DNA from: Mansonella perstans
Taxonomy: Eukaryota > Nematoda > Chromadorea > Rhabditida > Onchocercidae
Direction: 5' to 3'
NCBI GenBank assembly: GCA_037074765.1
Contig: JBAMDO010000012.1
Span: 360,059-424,058, forward strand
Length of the DNA stretch: 64,000 nt
The notes beneath the pieces were generated by a model. The model did no database searches. It was not told the origin of the DNA and worked only from the letters and a program-made list of their open reading frames with translations. Positions 55,201 through 64,000 of the stretch are shown here, piece after piece (position 1 is the stretch's first letter; every line of letters begins with the position of its first letter). Position numbers and translations under genes: made by a program.

Positions 55201-58200
55201 AAGAGAATTTTAAAATCATATCACCAAGTTTGAGTTATTAATTCTACCTATAAATTCATAAAGAGGTTTTGGGATTTCGTTGAATAGGATTCTTAAAATT
55301 TTAAATACCTCAATAAAAGTGATCTTTCTAAGTCCTTAGAGTAGCGAAATAAATGTATATATATATATATATATATAATATAGATATTATTGAGTGACAC
55401 AACTACTTCATAAACCTCTTTTTACAGGGTACTTATTAAAAGCTAATTATTGCAAAATAAATTTAGAAGCTGTTCTCAACCTAGACTCACTCACACCCTT
55501 TGGTGACGATATCGTTATGTACTGCTAAACAAATCATACACTATCATTGTGTTGGAAATTTGAAAATTTTTCTCTCTTTATGTGCAATTCTAATTTCCCT
55601 CCACTGCGTATATACAATGTCCACAACGAAAAAAAAGAAGAAAAAAAGAAATTATTGATGACATACAATTGGTTTATTTGTTTCTGCACATAACTGATTC
55701 TTTTCTCGCCTCAATAACAAACCTTTCACCAGAGTATTTAATCTTTGTGAAGATGAATCTGGAAATAAATTTCCGAAATTCAAACTAAGAAAGCGTAAGT
55801 AGAATAGAAAATATACAAGAGCAATTAAAAAAGAAGCGCAAAGAAACAAACATACGGACTGACAAAATATATTCTTTCCAAACAGCTTCCTCATCGAATG
55901 GCACCACACGCAAAAATCTAAAGAAATTTTTAATATCAAATAGAACTTTGCGTTGAATTACAAGACAGTGAAAGAAAAGAAAATGTATCTTAATTAAACT
56001 GGAGATTCATTACCAGTATTTAATTGAAAAGTAGGCGTAAAAATATATGACAAACCTAATCAAGGAATATAAATCCCATAAGTTATTGTGAATTGGTGTG
56101 CCTGTCAGGCACCAACGAGCTGCAGCAGGAATTTTACAACATGCCTTAGAAATCAATGATGCTCTATTTCTGATTTGATGCGCTTCATCCAGAATGATAC
56201 GCTCCCACGATATATTTGTGAGCACGGAGCCCGATTTTTTTAAAACCTGAAATGATTTATTCTTACTTCCTTTTTTTTTATCCAATTTAAATGGCCTCCA
56301 AAAAAATTCCAGCGTCTTGAAAACTTGAAAAACCTACCTACTCAACAACACAAGTATCAAAAAGTTCTGGAGCAAACCTTTCGTTTTACTTTTTCTTTTC
56401 TATTCATATTCTTATTGGAACCATTAGCATCACTAATACTTTCATCTTCAATACCAGCTGCAGCGAATTTTTCACTTAATTCATTGCTTACAATCCCGTA
56501 TGTAGTAATAACGACGTCATAGCGTGCAAGACTAAAAAAAGCTATGTCAAAATTTGTTTAATATCATATTACGACAATAAAATTTCAAGTACGAGTGTAA
56601 AAAACTACCATTCTGCGCTTATATGGCGTTTATGTTTAGGTCCATGGAACAGATATCGGGAAAGAAAGCCACTTTTCACATGCTTTTGAAATTCATTCTC
56701 CCACTGGAAGATTAATGAAGCTGGAGCAATAATTAGTGTAGCTTTGGACGAAATTAAACAACTGTCTGAAAACAAAAATTTTGTAGTGACAAAAAAAAAA
56801 CTTAGAACTACTTATGTTGCCGATAAGAATTTCACAAAAATGTAATTCACAGAAAATTCACAGAAATTCAATTCACAGAAAATCCGTATTTCAAAATCAA
56901 AAGCCAAAGACAAACGTTAAAAAGAATATTAAGCCAACAGAATTAAGAATTACCTCCAGTAACTCTTTTATTTAATCCTTTCATCACTTCCTCATTCCGT
57001 TTACACCTTCCTTTGATATATACAAGAAGTGATATCATACTTAACGTTTTGCCTAGGCCCATGTCATCAGCTGAAATCAGATAATGATCTATTTGGAATT
57101 TTCTAAATCAACACTATATTAAATAAGCTAAACTGTCACTGTATTCAAAGCAAGCAGAAATCATGCTCTCTAAATAAAGTTGTATTTAAAACCCAAACCA
57201 AAATTGAAACTGAACTTATACTTTGATACACGGACAATAAGAATCCCAGTAAAAACTTCACATACCGAGAATGCCACCAGATAAGGATTGCTGCTCACGC
57301 CACAGCAGCCAGGTTAGGGCTTCCTTTTGATGTGGCATTAATTCGGTTAGCAAACCCGCTGGTGTATTTGTCTTCACATTTTCTGGTACATTTGCAAGTG
57401 AACTGAAAAAATTTAGCCAATTATAAAAAACGAAGTATGTATACAACGCTGATATTTCAGCTCAATTTTTGGATACCTAATATCTTCTGAACTTAAAGTT
57501 CAACACAAAACACTTCCTAGTTTTACTAAGAATCCTAAACTTACTTATGCATCTCAGCAATAACTTGTCCAGTGACTGCATTGGCCAGGGAAATCCGATC
57601 ATCTGTCATTTTTCCACTAAACAGCCGATTTTCTGTAAATAAGGAATTGAAAATTGAAAACAAATTCAAAAGCTCCGATATTAAAGCTTTAAAAAAGGTT
57701 TTCCTATTAATTCTTTTCATTGTAATAAATCACCTCCGGCTATAAATTGAGCAGAAATCGCTGGTAGTCCTTCCTTTTTGTGAATATTCGCTCCTTTCTT
57801 TTCAGTAAGCTCTGCAAAATCAAGGTCACATATGTTTTCCAAAAATTTTTTAAAACGTAAAAATGTTGCTTTCTGACCCCTTCTTAACTGATTATGGAAA
57901 ACAAAGATATATTCAATTGTGCACATCACAGAATAAAAATAATCTTTCTTTGCAAACTTTTCATTTTCCTCGATAATACAGCTCGATCTTCATCTTTTTA
58001 GCTCAAAGTTATTGAAATCAGTCAGTACGCAATAAGAATTTTAATCTTCCGTCACACTGTTAGAAAAATTTAAATCCAAACTTTCTGGAGCGACGTTTTC
58101 ATCCTTTTCAATTGCATCTAGATTATTCAGTTTCTCTCGCAATATTTTAATTTTTTCTAATAACCGCCGACCACAGTCTGGTAATTTTGACAAATCTGCA

Positions 58201-61200
58201 TTTCGCTTGAGATTCTGAAACCAAATTACTGAAAAAATATAAACATGAATGAACTCGCCAAATTACCTTAAATCACTTTTCTTTTCTTAAATTACCTTAA
58301 CGAAAATAAATTACCTCTAAATTCTTCAACTGCGTCTCCAATTCCATTCTCGTTAAGGTCCCTAGAATCTGAAAACGAAAAGCTTTTTCAGTAGTCAAGA
58401 GAGAAAGTTTCAGTGAAAAAGGAAGAAAGATTTTCAAACCTTTTCGATGGTCTCCTTCTTAATTTCGCTAACACACAACTCATTCTAAAATCTCTTGTTA
58501 CTGATAACTGAATTCTAACAAAAAGAATCAAGCAGTGATTCCCAATTCCAAAAATCGAACCACCAAATATAAGTCGTAATTTCGTAACATTATTAATACA
58601 AGCTAACTTTCTGCGCAGGTTCTGATGTTGCCGTGCTTTGCGACACGGGAAAATGACCAATAATTTGGATGTCATCTTCAGAAACATCATGAATCGATAC
58701 TGCAGCAAGTTTGTTCGCGGTAACCTGGAAGAGAAATTAATATTCTTTTACAAAATAGCTAACCCAAACCTATTTTTTGTACCCTCGTATTAAAATATTA
58801 AAGAACAAATTTATATTAATGATGTCATTTTACAGTAATAGATTCCAGCTCGACTGATCAAGCAAATGAAAATTGCCATGCATATTAGAATGCAGCTATC
58901 TGATTCTTAAATGATATAAAAGCACGACAACAAACTTATCTAAAGAAAAGAGACAGTTAATAGGAATCAAAGAATAGCAAGGCTAAGTTCATGGTCATGG
59001 TATAACCACATAAGAATTAGACAATGATGAACCATTACACAACTTTATCATTTGGATAACTTATCTCTTGTCCATCTGTGTCATTTATAGTTCTGTCCAA
59101 GTTGGTAAACCATTACTTTTTTTATTTTTTTGTAAAAAATGTTACTTAAGGAAACTAAATTATAACCCGATAATTTCCAGAAGAAGAGCAAACGAAAACG
59201 AGAAACACCGTTTCATTAATTCCGAATCATCTTAAATTTAGAATAGAACAGTTAAATCGAGAATATGGCTAAAGTATCTAATAGTGGTACGATTATAACA
59301 GTCTGCCCTTCTTCCTTGATGGTTTAGAAATTGGTCTGAAATTATTTGAACTGCACAAAAGATGAATTCACTGAAATGCAGTCGTTCAGCATTCTTTAGC
59401 AATAAGGGAAAATTGACTGAAGGAGTTAACAAACATGTACTTACTATAACACTTTCTTGAATATCATCCAATAAATCAATCCGTGTATTTCTGTTGCTGA
59501 TATAGACGGGACTTTCTCTCGAGCCACCTGATTCTGTTATATCTTCAGTCACATTCGACAATTTCAACATGCGCGTATTTTCCTTTTCGTCCCGAGATGA
59601 CGAGGACGAAATAGCATTAACCATTTCAGCCTCCAATGAAGTGTTACATTGCGTACTAAATCAAATAATCCACGAAAATCGCTTATTTTTATTTCATCCA
59701 ATCATTTTACGGCGATTATTCATCATCTCACGTATCATCTTTAAGGATGCATCATATTCATTGTCAAAAATGCATTTCGAAGATACATTCGGCATTTTTC
59801 AAATCGTATTGTCGAAATTCAGGAAATTAATAACAAATGACTGCTAAATATACCTAATCGCCACATTCGTCGATGGAATTGCCTGTATTTCTTCTGTGAT
59901 GGAATTGTCGCTTATAATAAATACATCTTTTGAGTTGCAGCCAATTATCTATAACATTCGAGTCAATGATGGTATGCAATTTTTATTTAATCAGAAGTGA
60001 GCATAGCACAAGGCGTGAAGAAAACGCAGCATGGAATTTCTTGCTTAAAAGATGGCTAGAAACTCATAATTGCTGGAAATTGAGCAATAACACTGACACA
60101 GAAATCCGATCTCCTTTGCCACGTTATGCTCAGTTTTGAATAATGGCATGCGTACTACTTCCTACGAAATTTCTACAAAACGCCAAGAATATTCCCTTTG
60201 TTCTGCAAAATTCTTTCATCTGTTCTTTTTATCTGACACAGTAATACGAGAGTTGAGAGCTGAATTAATCTTTTCTCAAACATCTCAAATCATCTGCTCT
60301 TTCAAGAATTTTTATCTGACTTGACAAATAATATTTCCCTTACTTTTTCACTTTCCTTAAGCACTTCAACTTCACCATTTCCAGAGCTTCTTTTGCTCAT
60401 GTCCATGTTACTACCGTAGTCTACTGTGCTGATCTGCATTGGACTGGCAGGTGCTTTATCATCAGTCAAAGAACCTTTTAGCGTCCTAATTTCCAACGCA
60501 TCTGCAGTCTGACCAGCAACACCCCACGCAATTTTTCGCTTCTGCAAAGATAACAGAATGTTTTCACACTCTAGTTTCTGGAAATGAATAGCTTTTGATT
60601 AATGGCCATAGAAACAATTATTTTTAAAAACATTTTGAGAAAATCCGATGACAGTGATAATTTCTTATATTCTCCAACTTCTTGTCCAGAAATTTTGAGA
60701 TCCAATGAAAGGCTTTCAATATGCTTCTATTATAAATATCAAAGATCCTAAACAACACCTCGCGAAGATCCTTCGTCATAGCAACCTGCCAACCATATTT
60801 TTCCAAAGGAGAAGCTGCAATCAGAATTCCCCATTACTATTTAAATTTCCACGCACCAATGCTTTTCATTATTCTGTAGCATCAGCTTAGTACACGTTGA
60901 GAACTATTTCTGGAGCGCTTTCACTAAACTAATAGTTTTGCTTGAATCTGATTTTCAAGAATACTAAGGTAACTATGAGAGAACAAACTTGTAATGAAAA
61001 ACACAGTTTTATTCTTCCTTTCGTTTGTTCAGTGCTAATTCGTTAATGAGAAATTGATGAAAGATGATAAAAGAATTCGAAAAGATACTAACCCACAACA
61101 TTACTAAGAATACTGCGACTTCGGTCGACTGTTCCATTCGAATGAAGATCTGAAATCTTCAAGTCTATATAAATTACACAAAAAAGTGGGCTAAAATGAT

Positions 61201-62267
61201 AAAAAATTATAAATAAAAAAACTAATCGTTTAGCACTGCAACTGCAAGTTTAGAACTTGAATATTTTCAATCAAAAAAGCATCTCTTTCTGCGAATGTAT
61301 GGAAAAGCTACCTACTTTTTTCACTACTGGAAACACTGTATGTTGAAGATGATTCTGCTGAAAGTTTTTCATTTGGAGATATGACAGTGTCCTGGAAAAC
61401 TTTGATTAAAAATATCCTAAAGTGTGTCATTCAAAAATTTCCATTGTTCATTTGCATCGGCTACTGATAGCGCTGAAATTTTGAAAAGCCTTAACTGAAT
61501 CACTTCCAATGCACATCCTTCTCAAAATAAATTGAGAATTTAAATTACACATACTTTAATGTCTTATTTGTCAAAAGTACGATTACTGCCAACTTTTCTT
61601 GCAGTTGATTGCTTCCATAATAATTAATAATTTCTATATATATATATATATAACTATTGATATGTTCCATAAAAAAAAAAAACAGATTAATCCTCTCTTT
61701 CCTAAAATTTCTCATCACTATAATTGCAACATTAAATTCTTCCCAACGAAATTTCAGCTTTTTAAAAGGTGTATTAGTACCACAGAATAATTTTTGAGCT
61801 TTGTTGCGAATAATATTTCTATGCGTTTTATGGATTTTATCAATATATTCATAGTCAAATCTAGGTCTGTACTCAATCTCAACTGTTTCAAATATAAAAC
61901 TTTTTTTCCTTACCAACTGAAAAATCCGTTATTCTTCAACTACAGTGCACATCTTACTCATTTTCGTGTTGTATTACTGATAGAAATGATCACATCCAAA
62001 GAGAACAACGAATTAAATTCAGAAAAGACATGCCTCACGAATGTGCGATAATTTGTCAAAACAATTTGATCGGTATATGTGATCTGATCCAATGGTGGTG
62101 CTTACACGAGGCGTTGAAGTGACAGGTCCTGGTTCCCTTTGTCTTATTTTCCCGATTGGTGAGATTAAATCCAATGATGGTAACGAGTTACATCTTCCAG
62201 ATGGGAATCCTCGATGTTTTCCTTGCTGCTCGATTTTCCTCATTACCATATTATCATCCGATGACAT
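52276..62267 (-). CDS. TTF2: Transcription termination factor 2 (TTF2/lodestar), SNF2 ATPase
   Basis: SWI2/SNF2 ATPase that strips RNA polymerase II from DNA, notably at mitotic entry. Exons: 62106-62267, 61316-61391, 61093-61149, 60786-60814, 60344-60541, 59854-59948, 59445-59655, 58608-58724, 58440-58484, 58315-58368, 58056-58214, 57734-57887, 57545-57632, 57266-57402, 56954-57070, 56609-56765, 56378-56531, 56056-56246, 55856-55917, 55667-55758, 55071-55162, 54747-54853, 54327-54427, 54052-54234, 53966-53992, 53791-53843, 53443-53550, 52984-53187, 52649-52732, 52276-52357; 3396 nt, 1131 aa (human 1162). Before motif [16 protein letters not shown]. Motif [12 protein letters not shown] (about 530), DEAH (about 690), [65 protein letters not shown]. 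The C terminus [13 protein letters not shown] matches the TTF2 tail. The N-terminal 500 residues are Ser- and acid-rich; the GRF zinc finger of human TTF2 was not seen. Exon 53966-53992 is only 27 bases. Confidence 0.95.
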
Positions 62268-62804
62268 TTATCTGAAATTCAAAAAAAAAAAAAGATGAAT
62301 AGCTGTTAAAGGCAATACGTCGAAATGTTCCGATGCTGATATATTTTTATTCCACATGATCTGTTTGATTACATAAGCAAATCGATACTACAAGCGATAT
62401 TATGTCGAGATATAACTTGAGCTCATATTCTGCTTCAAAAGAAAATTCAACATGATGCAACCAATATTAAAGTTTAGTGAAACAAACAGGAAAATTAGCC
62501 GAAATAAGGGCAAATTCGAAACAGCTTCAAGCAAAGAAATACGAAAATTTAAATAAACAAATAAATGACATAATTATAACATTTGAATATGTCATATTCA
62601 AAAACACGTCATATTCAAATACCAAATTGCAAGAGCAACAACAACATTGCTGCGGACTGCTTCTGAAGAAATAAACGAACGCGCTATTAAGTAACCGCGA
62701 AATACCAGGCTGCGACACCTACCGGTATTTCTTGCTAGAGTTACATATTGGTGCATTCAGGTTATCTTATGAAAGAGTTTTGCTTTTAGTGCATTATATG
62801 TTGA
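62268..62804. other. Upstream region of TTF2
   Basis: Upstream of the TTF2 start ATG at 62265-62267. Contains an A run just before the start codon on the plus-strand view (62279-62293) and a short direct repeat of GTCATATTCAAA near 62590-62620. No TATA-like or other promoter element can be claimed. Confidence 0.5.
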
Positions 62805-63484
62805 ACAAGTGTTGTCAAGCGGGAATTTGTATCACTGTTTATATGAAGTTAGGCTAATTTTACTAAAGTGACTTTTATCCTGCCAGAAATGATCGTTTTG
62901 CTTTGTATGGGGAATGGTCCTTTATGAAGAAAATCGAGCACGTGGAAGGTGAACTAAAACTCATTAGGTCGAGGCAGAAGTCGAGAATAGATGATCACTA
63001 GGATGACTTGTATCTCTTCGCAATTAAATGTTTGTGTATATAGCCCAATAATAGATAGTTAAAACAGTCTCGAACAATAAAATAGAATAATGATCAGTGG
63101 TTGAGTATTCCAGAAATACATAGTTAATTGGCAATGGATTAGGAAATGAATTTATCTCGATGAAGACAAATGAAATATTTGCCTTTTTTCGCAAAATTAG
63201 ACAATACAATCTATATATGTATATATAAGGAATCAAAGGAATTTGCAAATTTTTTAGGCAAGTACATAATCACAGGCACTCCATTATATCCTGATTGATA
63301 TCCACTGTGTCTTACAATCGCTTTTATCTTTTGTCAGTTTGTTCAATTAAGGCAAAAGGAAAGGATTTCTGAGAATAGCGAAGCAAAACGATCATTTCTA
63401 GCACTGGAAAGAGTTCACTTTAATGAAATTAGCCTAACTTCGTCATATAAATAAGGTACAGAAATTTTGCTTGACAACATTTGT
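62805..63484. mobile_element. Putative non-autonomous foldback element (long inverted repeat)
   Basis: Arms of about 100 bases, 62805-62905 and 63379-63484, are reverse complements at roughly 80% by eye. Shared blocks include GTTGTCAAGC, GAAGTTAGGCTAATTT and AGAAATGATCGTTTTGCTT. The spacer of about 470 bases has no transposase frame. Weak similarity extends about 20-30 bases outward on both sides. Target-site duplication could not be fixed because the ends are blurred. A MITE or foldback element is the simplest reading. Confidence 0.7.
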
Positions 63485-64000
63485 TTCAAATATATAATTG
63501 CTTGAATTCAGAAGTAAAATTCTTTTCAAAAGATTCCAGATTTTTAACTCATTCTCTTTCAACAAGAAATTTTTCAAGATTGGAGGTAGGAAAGAAGAAT
63601 TTAGCTTTCTCTATCAATCATCCCATAACTTTATTGGCAACATATTCTCATCCATGAAATCCACTGCATCCAATTCAAAGTCTCATCTAACCATTTTTAT
63701 GATAAATTAAAATGATACAAAGATTTTTCTTTTTCTTATATCTAAACGTATCAGAGAGATTGCTATCATCCTATCATTCACTATATTATAATGTTATTCA
63801 TACTAAATTAAATTTTAGAACTTCAACGTCAGTTTCAATTTCACGGATTGTCCTTTTCACAACGGTTCTGTCAGAAGAGTGTGTTAAATAAGAGAAGCTC
63901 GTTGCAGAAGTTTTCGAAGGTTTAACTTAGTTTTGTTTATTCATTAGCTGTATTAGTTGTTGTGAACATTGAGTTATCTAATATGGTCAACTTTTATAAC
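63485..64000. other. Right end of window, no gene seen
   Basis: AT-rich DNA with short frames only. No splice-linked coding segments or recognisable motif. Confidence 0.5.

Overview
The window looks like a piece of a nematode nuclear genome, most likely spirurid or filarial. The basis is strongly AT-rich DNA, genes split into about 7 to 30 short exons by introns of roughly 100 to 650 bases, TTTCAG-type acceptors and GTAAGT/GTGAGT donors, and animal protein families whose order of domains matches worm and human orthologues. Species is inference. I saw no bacterial, organellar or CRISPR sequence and no rRNA or tRNA gene I could support. The six main gene models were built by hand from splice sites; each keeps one open frame from start to stop. 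Exon ends may be off by a base in places.

Layout: (1) 2732-12445, minus: diacylglycerol kinase theta/DGK-1, 21 exons, 969 aa. One of its introns carries a decayed ABC-transporter fragment on the other strand, another a long foldback hairpin. (2) 16177-20400, minus: an unrecognised ectodomain-like gene and a small two-membrane-segment protein. (3) 20700-23000: intergenic DNA with broken open frames. (4) 23052-28204, minus: replicative helicase subunit MCM7, 13 exons, 744 aa. (5) 30320-32627, plus: a divergent cyclin-dependent kinase, 7 exons, 326 aa. (6) 34350-37397, plus: RagC/D GTPase, 10 exons, 360 aa, with one GC-AG intron. (7) 39544-40542, minus: catalytic part of a matrix metalloproteinase, 5' end not found. 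(8) 42606-51045, minus: hamartin/TSC1, 23 exons, 1011 aa. (9) 52276-62267, minus: SWI2/SNF2 ATPase TTF2/lodestar, 30 exons, 1131 aa. (10) 62805-63484: a long inverted repeat resembling a non-autonomous foldback element.

The most notable point is a full-length TSC1 in a nematode. C. elegans is known to lack recognisable TSC1 and TSC2, so this worm probably keeps the TSC brake on mTORC1. RagC, the amino-acid-sensing arm of the same pathway, lies about 5 kb from the 3' end of TSC1. MCM7 and the CDK, both S-phase or cell-cycle genes, are divergently arranged about 2.1 kb apart. Functional links between neighbours are inference; gene proximity in worms is only weak evidence.
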